A stretch of DNA of 64,000 nucleotides from assembly GCA_003225315.1 (NCBI GenBank), contig QHZD01000028.1:93916-157915 (forward strand), in the 5' to 3' direction. A model generated the notes under the pieces. The model was given only the letters and a program-made list of their open reading frames with translations, was not told where the DNA came from and did not search any database. Of the stretch, positions 1 through 7,694 are shown piece by piece. The position numbers and the translations under genes are program-made. Every line of letters starts with the position of its first letter. The first letter of the stretch is position 1. This DNA comes from Acidobacteriota bacterium. Its GTDB lineage: Bacteria; Acidobacteriota; Terriglobia; Acidiferrales; UBA7541.

Positions 1-1
1 C

Positions 2-958
2 GGTGGAGGAGAACAGGTAACTGTTAGTGTCGTTAAAAATATCAGCCCCTATTTGATTGAAAGCTCAGACCTCGTCGTCACCAATCGGACAAGTCCCCTC
101 GGTGACGTTCCTAAGATGTCTTGGGGCAACAAGCCAACGGATGGAGGACATTTCCTTCTGTCGCCGGAAGAGCGCAGTCAGCTACTCGAAGCTGAGCCCG
201 GAGCCGAGGTATTCATCCGTCCGTACATGGGCGGCTTCGATTTCATCAATGGCGAGCGGCGCTATTGCCTTTGGCTTGCCGGGGCTGACGCCGATCAACT
301 TCGCAAACTACCAAAGGTGATGGAAAGAGTGGAACAAGTTCGTGAGTTTCGGGCTCGCAGCAAGGCTGAATCGACTCGTCGTTACGCAAAGTTTCCTACG
401 CTCTTTAGGCAGATCGCCCAACCGGAATCGGACTACTTGGCCGTGCCCGAAGTCTCTTCAGAGAATCGGCCATACATCCCCATTGCCTTCGTGTCCAAGA
501 ACGTGATCTGCAGTAATACAGTCCAATTTGTGCCAGACGCCACACTCTACCAATTCGGTGTGCTCACATCAGTCATGCACATGGCGTGGGTCAGACAAGT
601 TTGTGGGCGCTTAGAATCACGCTATCGCTATTCAAATAGCCTCGTATACAACAACTATCCCTGGCCAGAAGCACCTAATACAAAGCAGCGCGTTGCAGTC
701 GAAGTGGCTGCGCAGGGGGTACTAGATAGTCGCAAGAAATTCCCCAAAGCAACGCTTGCCGACATCTACGACCCCCTGGCAATGCCACCTACACTTGTGA
801 AAGCCCACGCCGAACTGGACCGCGCCGTAGAGCTCTGTTACCGCCCGCAACCTTTTCAGAATGACCGCCAACGCGTCGAACATCTTTTTGCCCTCTACGA
901 CAAGCTCACCGCGCCACTGATCGCCCCTGCCAAGAAAAGCCGACGAAAGAAGGCTTGA
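2..958 (+). CDS. MmeI-like DNA methyltransferase, C-terminal part (5' end outside window)
   Basis: The frame is open from base 2 with no stop or convincing start, so the gene begins left of the window and only about 318 residues are visible. What remains matches the target-recognition and C-terminal part of class I, MmeI-like adenine methyltransferases. Visible landmarks are NNYPWPEAP, the NxPWP block that follows the recognition domain in this family, then VLDSRKKFPKATLADIYDP and a helical tail with LDRAVELCY and HLFALYDKLTAPL. The protein ends in a lysine/arginine-rich tail. These proteins methylate adenine in a specific site and sometimes carry a fused nuclease at the N-terminus; whether one is present cannot be seen here. 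The TTG at 53 is an internal leucine codon, not a start. Confidence 0.85.
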   Translation, partial: GGGEQVTVSVVKNISPYLIESSDLVVTNRTSPLGDVPKMSWGNKPTDGGHFLLSPEERSQLLEAEPGAEVFIRPYMGGFDFINGERRYCLWLAGADADQLRKLPKVMERVEQVREFRARSKAESTRRYAKFPTLFRQIAQPESDYLAVPEVSSENRPYIPIAFVSKNVICSNTVQFVPDATLYQFGVLTSVMHMAWVRQVCGRLESRYRYSNSLVYNNYPWPEAPNTKQRVAVEVAAQGVLDSRKKFPKATLADIYDPLAMPPTLVKAHAELDRAVELCYRPQPFQNDRQRVEHLFALYDKLTAPLIAPAKKSRRKKA

Positions 959-1068
959 GGATCGAAATTGGCGCGGCAGACTTTCACCCGCCATCTGCAC
1001 TTCCAAACCCTAAGTAGCCGCATCTTCTTCAACTTGCCGCTCCATTCGAATGATACACAACAAATAAC

Positions 1069-1097
1069 TTGACAACCCGTGACCTTCGTGATACATT
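1069..1097 (+). promoter_or_regulatory. sigma70-like promoter candidate
   Basis: TTGACA at 1069-1074 is followed after 17 nt by TACATT at 1092-1097. The -35 matches consensus fully and the -10 matches at four of six positions. It would read into the repeat-bearing interval 1100-1580, where I see no gene, so it may drive a non-coding transcript or be chance. Confidence 0.3.
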
Positions 1098-1301
1098 TCT
1101 TTGTGTATCTCGCATCCCACTTTCGCCGACCGCCTGTCTTCCTTCTTGGCCTAACCCCTATTCCTCTGCCTCCATCTCCTAAGTCCTTTCCTCTCAATCC
1201 TTTTGCCGACCCCCACACCCTAAACCCATACGCTGCAATCCTTTACAAAAAGATGGCGGGGGAGGGGCCCTCCCAACATACCGTATCCCTTAAGTTCTTT
1301 C

Positions 1302-1395
1302 CTTGCCACAGATCCGAAAATTCGCCCGTAAGTCCCGCCGTTGCCACACTTCCGAAAACGCCCTATCGCAAGTCCTTTCTTGCCACACTTCCGAG
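1302..1395. repeat. Three-copy imperfect repeat, 38-39 nt period
   Basis: The motif TTGCCACACTTCCGA occurs at 1341-1355 and 1381-1395, with a diverged copy (CACAGATCCGA in place of CACACTTCCGA) at 1303-1317. Copies 1 and 3 are also preceded by related sequence of the form AAGTyCTTTC. The starts lie 38 and 40 nt apart. The function is unknown. Confidence 0.6.
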
Positions 1396-1505
1396 TCCTG
1401 CGGACCTGTGGCTCCAACTTACTTCCAGAAACGGCTACGCCCTTCCCGCAGCGATGGGGGTAGCCGCGAAAAGGGCGCGCCGTCTTCAGGAGAGAAGATC
1501 GAGTC

Positions 1506-1576
1506 GACTGCCTTGCAGTCGCCTAAAGCGATTGACTGCCTTGCAGTCGCCTAAAGCGATTGACTGCCTTGCAGTC
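1506..1576. repeat. 28-bp tandem repeat (2.5 copies) carrying a palindrome
   Basis: Units at 1506-1533 and 1534-1561 are identical, and a third half-unit is at 1562-1576. Each copy begins with GACTGCCTTGCAGTC, a palindrome with 6-bp arms (GACTGC/GCAGTC) around CTT, followed by the linker GCCTAAAGCGATT. Three identical hairpins are thus spaced 28 bp apart and end 9 bp before the stop of the minus-strand secreted-protein gene. They could act as a terminator or mRNA-end structure for that operon, but no T-run is present. Confidence 0.85.
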
Positions 1577-1584
1577 AAAGGAAT

Positions 1585-2487
1585 TCAGTTGTCCGCAGGT
1601 GGCGGAGGAGGAGGTGCGCCCGGCCCGCCTTTGAAGTTCTGGATGAACCTTCTGTTTTTGCCGGCCGTTACCGTGTAGTCCGATGGCACGGCAAAGAGCG
1701 AAGCAGCCGGCTCCGTCCGCTGAATGTTCGTCAGCGTGTATGTCGATTCGCCGCTCCACGGATTCGCCCGCTTGCTCATAACCACCATCTGCAAATCGTT
1801 GGAGAACCACGTCTCTCGCACGATGACGATCGGCTTTTCGTTTCCGATTTGTCCGGCGGGAATCGTGCGCGTCAGCCGCGTTCCTTGCGCGCTGACTCCC
1901 GCAATCGTCTGCGTGCCGAGATCTTCTTTCTTGAGATTGCCGGAAGCTATTTCCTCTTGCTCGCGAGCCGCCATTTTCCCCTTGATGTCGCCTTTCATCG
2001 GTCCCTTCATTCCGTGAACCGGGCGGCCCATTTTCTCCGCAGCTTTGGTTTCGGGATGCAGCACGAAACTCGCGTTCGCAACGGGATCATTGATTACCAC
2101 GAACGACTTCGGCTGCCCGGACGCCGCCAGCGGGCCAAATCCCGACAGCGTGACTTCCTTGCGAAATCGTCCCTGGCCGTCGCGGAACAGGTTCACCTGC
2201 GACTTGCGAGAAATGTGATTCCCGTCCGCGAGAGTCTGGTTCGTTTCTTGCACGGCTACCGCGCTGAAGGGCGCGCCGGTCACCACTTGGCCGCCGTGCA
2301 ATCCTTCAAATCCCAGCAATTCAACGCCGTCGCCCATCTGCATGAATACGCCGGGACCTTCTCCGTGCACCACCACGCCCACACCCGCGCCCGGAGGAGG
2401 CGGTGGGCCCTCCTGCGCCCACAAGGAGCCAGCGGTTCCTGCCAGCGTTCCAGCGAGAAGCAGGTTTGTGAATACTCTTCGATTCAT
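1585..2487 (-). CDS. Secreted protein of unknown function
   Basis: About 300 residues starting MNRRVF, with an N-terminal signal peptide (hydrophobic TNLLLAGTLAGTAGSLWA, then a likely cut after AQ). The ATG at 2487 is chosen because AGGAGA lies 7-8 nt upstream; a longer frame would put 29 uncharacteristic residues before the signal. The mature part begins with a proline/glycine stretch, has a predicted beta-rich middle, a Met/Lys/Gly-rich stretch (MGRPVHGMKGPMKG), and ends with a proline run. No known domain is recognised. It is the last gene of the sigma/anti-sigma operon and its ATG overlaps the stop of the small ORF by one base (TAATG). It may therefore be an envelope protein under control of the ECF pair; that role is inference. 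Confidence 0.75.
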   Translation of the reverse strand: MNRRVFTNLLLAGTLAGTAGSLWAQEGPPPPPGAGVGVVVHGEGPGVFMQMGDGVELLGFEGLHGGQVVTGAPFSAVAVQETNQTLADGNHISRKSQVNLFRDGQGRFRKEVTLSGFGPLAASGQPKSFVVINDPVANASFVLHPETKAAEKMGRPVHGMKGPMKGDIKGKMAAREQEEIASGNLKKEDLGTQTIAGVSAQGTRLTRTIPAGQIGNEKPIVIVRETWFSNDLQMVVMSKRANPWSGESTYTLTNIQRTEPAASLFAVPSDYTVTAGKNRRFIQNFKGGPGAPPPPPPADN

Positions 2488-2654
2488 TATTTCGTCTCCT
2501 CTTCTCTCCCGAACTGTTGCGAACTCTTTGCCATGGCAATCGCGGCCAATCCCTTTTTCAACTGCGCGACCCACACTGTAACCAGCTTCCCGCGCTCTTT
2601 CAGGTCCGTTTCAGCTGCGCGCCTTACTCTTTTCCAAAAAGCCGATGCCACCAT
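2487..2654 (-). CDS. Small protein (55 aa) in the ECF sigma operon
   Basis: This is a short frame starting MVASAFWKRVRRAA with a strong Shine-Dalgarno (AAGGAG, 8-9 nt before the ATG at 2654). Its TAA stop overlaps the ATG of the secreted protein by one base, the usual arrangement for translational coupling. The peptide is basic and probably helical, with an amphipathic stretch (LVTVWVAQLKKGLAAIAM) that could sit on a membrane. I do not recognise a family. It fills the gap between the anti-sigma gene and the secreted protein, which argues for a real gene. The alternative is that only the ribosome-binding site matters, as a leader for the downstream gene. Confidence 0.55.
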   Translation of the reverse strand: MVASAFWKRVRRAAETDLKERGKLVTVWVAQLKKGLAAIAMAKSSQQFGREEETK

Positions 2655-2706
2655 TTGCGTGCTCCTTCCCGAGGCGCCCTTAAAGCGCCCCGCACCCCAC
2701 GAAGAT

Positions 2707-3414
2707 TCATTGCGGCAGCCGCACCGCTTGCGGCAATCCATCATCCCCAACGAGCAAATCCACCTGGATCCATTCATTGGCTCGCTCTTCATTGACTGGC
2801 AGGCCCAGCGCACCCAGCGCGCCGCGCTGCATGCGCACGCGCAGAATGGCGGCGTCATCGGCATCCAGGGCAAGGGTTCCGGGCAGAAACGTAAAGCCGG
2901 TCAATTCATTGTCAGCCACAAGTATCTCGGAACTGTCGGCTCCCGCAGAATTCTGCGGCGGCATTCCATTCGTAAGCTGCGCAGTGTTTTCATGATTCGC
3001 TCCGGCACTGGAATTGTTCTCCGGAGAAATTCTTGCCGGCGCGGAATCCAGATGCTTCGCAGCCACTTCCTGCCGGCCGTGGAGCCAATTGCGCCAGCCT
3101 ATGACTCCGGCGAAGACAGCCGCAGCGGCCAGCGCCCACGCCGCCACCACGGCGGCGCGCCGAACCTTGAATGTTACGTGCTGCGTGCGAAACTCCTGGC
3201 GCAAACGCATCTCCACGCGCGCAGGCGCTTGAGCCATCGCCGTATCTTCCGCGAACGCCCGCAGATCAACTCCCGCCGCCTGCCACGACTCCTGCAATGC
3301 GGCGCATCGCGAGCAGGTATTCGCGTGCTCACGCGCGGCCACGCGCTCCACTTCGCTCAAGGTGGAGTCGCGCTCCGCGTCCAACCCGATCACTTCAAAT
3401 TCTTCGCAGTTCAT
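2707..3414 (-). CDS. Zinc-finger anti-sigma factor (single-pass membrane protein)
   Basis: About 235 residues from the ATG at 3414 (alternatives: ATG at 3423, TTG at 3453). The N-terminal domain carries the zf-HC2/ZAS pattern HANTCSRC (His-x3-Cys-x2-Cys), with an earlier Cys in MNCEEF, which binds zinc and holds the cognate sigma factor in the cytoplasm. A basic segment is followed by one transmembrane helix (AAVVAAWALAAAAVFAGVIG) at about residues 87-106, then a periplasmic domain of about 125 residues without recognised homology. The gene lies directly downstream of an ECF sigma gene, the usual pairing. Release would occur by proteolysis or a conformational change on an unknown signal. Confidence 0.85.
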   Translation of the reverse strand: MNCEEFEVIGLDAERDSTLSEVERVAAREHANTCSRCAALQESWQAAGVDLRAFAEDTAMAQAPARVEMRLRQEFRTQHVTFKVRRAAVVAAWALAAAAVFAGVIGWRNWLHGRQEVAAKHLDSAPARISPENNSSAGANHENTAQLTNGMPPQNSAGADSSEILVADNELTGFTFLPGTLALDADDAAILRVRMQRGALGALGLPVNEERANEWIQVDLLVGDDGLPQAVRLPQ

Positions 3415-3472
3415 CTCGCACATCCGTTGCTCATTGAAGCTATAAAGCGGCAACCGAATCTCAAAGCCTTCT

Positions 3473-4075
3473 TCATCGCGCCGCGCTCGCGCGACGCGGC
3501 ACGTCGCGAAACATTTCCAGCTTGGCCATCAGCAAAGCTCGCCCGCGATGCAACCGCGAACGAATCGTCCCGATCGGGCATCCGGCCATTTGCGCGGCTT
3601 CCTCATAACTCATTTCTTCCAATTCGCACAGCACCACGGCTTCGCGAAAGTCCACCGGCAAATCCAGCACAGCAGCCCGCACCTGCTGCATGCGTTCGCG
3701 CTTTTCCGCCCACATTGCTGGAGTGGACGCGTCTTGCAAAACGATTCCGCTGCCCGTGCCGTCTTCGTTTTTCTCTTCCAGCGGAATTTCCCGCGGCAAA
3801 CGTTCCCGGTGTTTCATCACGCGGTTACGAGCCACTCCATACAGGAAGGCTCCGAGCGCTCCACGCGTGGCGTCGTACTTTTTCGGATCGCGCATCAAGG
3901 TCATGAACACGTCCTGCACAATCTCTTCCGCGGCCCAGGTGTTGCCTGTCATGCGCAGCGCAAAGCGGTACATGGCCGCCTGGTGCCGCCGGTATAGGAG
4001 CGTGAAAGCCTCCTCATCGCCCCTGGCGGCCCGCCGCAACAGAACGTCGTCTCTGTCTTGCTCGGCGATCCTCAT
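3473..4075 (-). CDS. ECF-family RNA polymerase sigma factor
   Basis: About 200 residues. Region 2 is clear (EAFTLLYRRHQAAMYRFALR, then AAEEIVQDVFMTLMRDP, the -10 recognition helices), followed by a linker and region 4 (LPVDFREAVVLCELEEMSYEEAAQMAG, then GTIRSRLHRGRALL) for -35 binding. The ATG at 4075 is preferred over an upstream GTG (4114) because a GGAAC-type ECF promoter element sits at 4136-4140, which would place the GTG within the promoter. A purine-rich AGGAGAG lies just before the ATG. The gene heads a minus-strand set with its anti-sigma factor and two downstream ORFs, and is probably autoregulated. Confidence 0.9.
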   Translation of the reverse strand: MRIAEQDRDDVLLRRAARGDEEAFTLLYRRHQAAMYRFALRMTGNTWAAEEIVQDVFMTLMRDPKKYDATRGALGAFLYGVARNRVMKHRERLPREIPLEEKNEDGTGSGIVLQDASTPAMWAEKRERMQQVRAAVLDLPVDFREAVVLCELEEMSYEEAAQMAGCPIGTIRSRLHRGRALLMAKLEMFRDVPRRASAAR

Positions 4076-4111
4076 CTCTCCTGGTAAGACGTTCTGGCGG
4101 CTCTCAACTAT

Positions 4112-4141
4112 CACTTCCTGTCGCGCCAGGGAAAAGTTCCC
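4112..4141 (-). promoter_or_regulatory. Candidate autoregulated ECF promoter
   Basis: Read on the minus strand, GGGAACTTTT (4141-4132) matches the GGAAC-type -35 element used by many ECF sigma factors, at a suitable distance from the ATG at 4075. The -10 element would fall near 4112-4118, but no clear CGTC-like box is seen, so support is from one half only. Confidence 0.3.
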
Positions 4142-4453
4142 ACCTGAAGCAGGTACTCCCGGCGAATGCCTGAAAGTCCCTGTTTTCCCAGTGGGTTAGA
4201 CGCGAGCGGGGGCTTCCGGGTGTCGCGGCAATCACGCCGCTATGGATGACCTGAGAATACCCAATCGCAACTATTAGATGGTCCGGGAAAGGGCTCTTAT
4301 TGGGTCTCGGGCTTGAACATGCTGGCGGCGATTTTGGTCACAAGATGGCGGGGGACCAGGCGTTGGGTTTGCGCGCCAAGATAACTCCCAAGACCAGAAA
4401 TGACGCAACTTGGCAGGCGACACCGATTTGGCCGCAAGTCTCGACCAGCAAAT
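4142..4453. other. Interval without a recognised gene
   Basis: Between the sigma operon promoter and the 3' end of the carbamoyltransferase. Short frames exist on both strands but none has a ribosome binding site plus protein-like composition. I see no structured RNA. Confidence 0.4.
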
Positions 4454-6189
4454 TTACGGACACCCGCACCGGCGACGTACCAAGGTATTTTCCAGAAACA
4501 AGAATTCGATCCCAGTGTTGAGGAACGTGGCAAGCGCTTCCTGGGGTGTGTTCACGATCGGCTGTCCTTTCACATTAAAGCTAGTGTTCAGGACCATCTC
4601 GCGGCCAGTGGTTTTGCCGACGGCTTCGAGCAGAGTGTGAAATTCCCCGTTGTCAGATGAGGAGACGGTTTGGAGTCTGGCCGAGCCATTAACGTGAGTT
4701 ACCGCTGGCAACTTGGCGCGATGCTCTTCGCGGACGTTCACGGTAGTAATCATGTAGGGAAATTCCGCCCCGGGAGCGACCTCAAACCACCGGTGGGCCT
4801 GGCGGAGAGTCACAGCGGGCGCGAAGGGCCGAAAGGCCTCGCGCATCTTCACCATTGAGTTGATGCGATTGCGCATTTCATGATGGCCAGGATCGGCGAG
4901 AATGCTGCGGTGACCGAGAGCGCGGGGGCCGAATTCCATTCGCCCGCGATACCACGCCAGGACGCGTCCATCGGCAATCAGGCGGGCAGCTTCATCGCTC
5001 GCGCAAGCGAGACTGCTGTAACGGACAACGTCGATGCGATCGGAGAACTCACACAACGCCTCTTCGATCTTGCCCTGAGAGTATGACGGACCATAGAAAG
5101 GGACGGGCATGCGAACATTGCGAATGGCGCCTCGCTGGGCCGAACGGAAAATGGCTGCGCCAAGCGCCGAGCCGTCATCGGCAGCCGCAGGCTGGACAAA
5201 AATGCCATCAAAAATGCCGGATTCGACAAGCTTTCCATTGGCGGTGCAGTTGAGGGCCACTCCTCCGGCCAGGGCAAGCCGCCGCAAACCAGTGCGCCTT
5301 CCGAACGTTCCACAGATATGGAGCATGACCCGATCGAGACAATCCTGAAGGGCGGCAGCCACATCTCGATGGTCGCCGGCAATTTCAGCATCGGGATCGC
5401 GAGGCTTTATCAAATGGTTGGCGAGATACTTGCGAGTGGCCAGGTAATTCTCGCGCTCATCCCGTGACTTGTTCATGCGAAGAGGCGGGATGCGAATCGT
5501 CCCGTCCGGCAGCAATTCAACGGCCTTCTCGAAGAAGGAACGGAAGCGTTCAGCGTCGCCATAAGGGGCAAGGCCCATGATTTTGTATTCGTCAGCATTG
5601 AAGTCAAAACCGAGATGCAGAGTCACGACCGAATAGAGAATACCGACGGAATCCTTCGCGGAGATCTCGCAAAGCTTCTCAAGCTTGCCCTGACGGGCGT
5701 GGTAGACAGAAGCGCTTTGGGCCTCTCCCATGCCATCCACGACCAGGACCAGGCATTCTTCCCATCCGGAGCAAAAATAGGCAGTCGCAGCATGCGCCAG
5801 ATGATGGTTGACCTGCTTCACGCGGTCAACGGGGAACGCATTCAAATGGCCATGCACTTGCGCCAGAATTGATTCGCGCGAGAAGACCTCGCGGTAGAGC
5901 TGGTAAGAAATGGGGTCGAGCGAGTAGGCGGTGCGGATGGGCTCATAGTCAAAGCTGTGAGCGATTTCATCGATGTCTCCCAGCGAAAGGCCCGCTTCAG
6001 AAAGGCAGTAGGCGATCGCGCCGGAAGGAAAACTGCCAGTATGTTTTTTCCTGCTGAACCGCTCTTCCAAAGGACGGCCGCCGAGTCGTGCCCCTGAGAA
6101 ATACGGTATTCGCGTTCCTCAAGATTCGGCCAGTGCTTTTTCTTGAAAGGCACTGCATTTTCAAACCCGCTGATGCCCAGTATTTTCAC
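4454..6189 (-). pseudogene. NodU/CmcH-type carbamoyltransferase, disrupted by a small deletion/frameshift
   Basis: The family transfers a carbamoyl group from carbamoyl phosphate to a hydroxyl of a sugar or natural product, via an N-terminal Kae1-like ATPase-fold domain and a C-terminal YrdC-like part. The natural start is the GTG at 6189 (MKILGISGF), with AAGGA 8 nt upstream. This frame carries the expected ISQGHDSAAVL and then loses the family pattern near 6071. The family sequence resumes in another frame with EERFSRKKHTGSFP at 6070 and stays open for 538 residues to the stop at 4454. It includes VNHHLAHAATAYF, VVDGMGE, ALAGGVALNC, GRMEFGPRALGHRSIL and FNVKGQPIV. The 10-12 residues normally between HDSAA and EERF are missing. 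A TTG-initiated product would lack the first strand-loop of the ATPase fold, and there is no ribosome binding site there. Confidence 0.8.
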
Positions 6190-6548
6190 AATGATGGTCC
6201 TTATGCATAGGCAAGCCGCAGTGAACTATTCAGTGGAAAAATGCATCTCCTTGTCACTCTGACGGGCCGAAATTTGTGATTCAACAGCGCCAATACCGGA
6301 ACGGAAGAACCTTCTCAAAGCGCCAACGCTCCCACACTCTGCTTTCGGCGAGCCAAAGGAACAATACGGTGTTCCCCTTCGCGATGCGTCGAGTGTTTTA
6401 CTTAGCTTGGTTTCCGGTCTTCACCTAGTAGCTCGACTTCTGAAAGTCCATATAGGATTCCCGCGAAATCGTTCGTTGGGCCTCTTAGATCTAGGAGCCA
6501 GTCGTCCCCCGGCCACGGCATCTGAGTTCTGCGCAAGAGGTAACTCAA
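6190..6548. other. Divergent intergenic region
   Basis: This separates the minus-strand carbamoyltransferase from the plus-strand oxidoreductase, so it should hold promoters for both. Beyond the ribosome binding sites at its two ends (AAGGA before 6189 on the minus strand; AAGAGGTAA before 6549) I see no convincing promoter, operator or RNA structure. Confidence 0.4.
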
Positions 6549-7637
6549 ATGGCTCGCTCTGATAGCAAGATCTCTGTTGAACTCTTCGCGACGTGCCCCC
6601 AATCAAAAGATATCTCCAGCGATTGCTACGCGAGGAGCGTGGCGGATGTGGCGCGCTGGAGTGAGCAATGCGGCTGCAAAGGGATTTTGGTCTATACGGA
6701 CAACAGCATCGTCGATCCCTGGCTAGTAGCGCAGATCATCATTGAGAACACCAAGAACCTTTGTCCGCTTGTGGCTATCCAGCCAGTGTATATGCACCCT
6801 TATTCGGTGGCGAAGATGGTTGCGTCGTTCGGATTTCTTTACCGGCGGCGTATCTACCTTAACCTGGTTGCCGGCGGGTTCAAGAACGATCTGGCCGCGC
6901 TGAATGACACGACCGCGCATGACAAGCGCTATGCGAGGATCATCGAGTACACAAGTATTATCAAACAGCTTCTCGCCGGACGCGAACCCGTCACGATGGA
7001 AGGGGAGTTCTATAACGTCGACAAGCTGAGAATGACGCCTCCCCTCGCGCCCGAGCTTTTTCCAGGAATCTTCATTTCCGGATCCTCTGAGGCAGGGCTG
7101 GAGGCCGCCAAGGCAATTGGCGCAACGGCGGTGAAGTATCCGAAACCGGCGAGGGAATACGAGGGGCTGGACCCGGAGAACGAACTCAATTGCGGAGTGC
7201 GCGTGGGGATAATTGCGCGGAGCACGGAATCAGAAGCGTGGGAAGTCGCCGAGGAGCGTTTCCCGGAAGACAGGAAGGGTGAGCTGACCCATCAGGTGGC
7301 GATGAAAGTTTCGGATTCGCTGTGGCACAAACAATTGTCTGAGCTCGCAGAGGAATCAAAGAACGGCAGAAGTCCGTACTGGCTCCGGCCGTTTGAAACA
7401 TACAAAACGTTTTGTCCCTATCTAGTGGGTAGTTACGAGGCCGTGGCAGAAGAATTGTCGCGATACATCAGCGCCGGGTACTCGACGTTCATTCTGGATA
7501 TACCGCCCACCAAAGAGGAGTTGCATCATACGCAAATCGCGTTTGAGACAGCGACTCAGACATCGTCGGTCGCTGTGAAAAGCGATGCTGTGTGGAGACC
7601 CGTTCAGGCAGTCGCCAGGCCGAGCGGTATCACTTAG
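6549..7637 (+). CDS. Luciferase-like (LLM class) flavin-dependent oxidoreductase
   Basis: A full-length 362-residue member of the bacterial-luciferase/SsuD fold, usually 340-380 residues. Visible features are an N-terminal strand of the TIM barrel, CKGILVYTDNSIVDPWLVAQ, RRIYLNLVAGGFKNDL (the barrel strand with the NxVxG pattern that cradles the flavin phosphate) and FPGIFISGSSEAGLEAAKAIG. These enzymes use FMNH2 and oxygen to oxidise substrates such as sulfonates or amines, and some act in natural-product pathways. The start follows AAGAGG at 8 nt. The gene is 57 bp before the adenylation enzyme on the same strand, so the two are probably co-transcribed. The substrate cannot be read from sequence. 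Confidence 0.8.
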   Translation: MARSDSKISVELFATCPQSKDISSDCYARSVADVARWSEQCGCKGILVYTDNSIVDPWLVAQIIIENTKNLCPLVAIQPVYMHPYSVAKMVASFGFLYRRRIYLNLVAGGFKNDLAALNDTTAHDKRYARIIEYTSIIKQLLAGREPVTMEGEFYNVDKLRMTPPLAPELFPGIFISGSSEAGLEAAKAIGATAVKYPKPAREYEGLDPENELNCGVRVGIIARSTESEAWEVAEERFPEDRKGELTHQVAMKVSDSLWHKQLSELAEESKNGRSPYWLRPFETYKTFCPYLVGSYEAVAEELSRYISAGYSTFILDIPPTKEELHHTQIAFETATQTSSVAVKSDAVWRPVQAVARPSGIT

Positions 7638-7694
7638 ACAGGAAGCCAGGCTCCGATCCGAAAATAGTTGGGATCGATCTTGCAGATAGGCACC

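Larger units (their letters stand above)
959..1584. other. Non-coding interval with two short-repeat families
   Basis: No convincing gene lies here. The interval holds a sigma70-like promoter candidate (1069-1097), a 38-39 nt periodic repeat (1302-1395) and a palindromic 28-bp tandem repeat (1506-1576), each listed separately. A long plus-strand frame crosses it but is low-complexity, proline-rich, has no ribosome binding site and runs into the antisense of the next gene. Confidence 0.6.

Noticed and set aside
1506..1576. Possible CRISPR array
   Set aside because: The repeat is short, spacers are identical rather than unique and no cas gene is nearby.
1079..1678. 199-codon plus-strand frame
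   Set aside because: Low-complexity, no ribosome binding site, passes through tandem repeats and into the antisense of the secreted-protein gene.
1849..3906. 685-codon plus-strand frame
   Set aside because: Antisense of the secreted protein, anti-sigma and sigma genes, which have clear motifs; the frame stays open because of GC-rich third positions.
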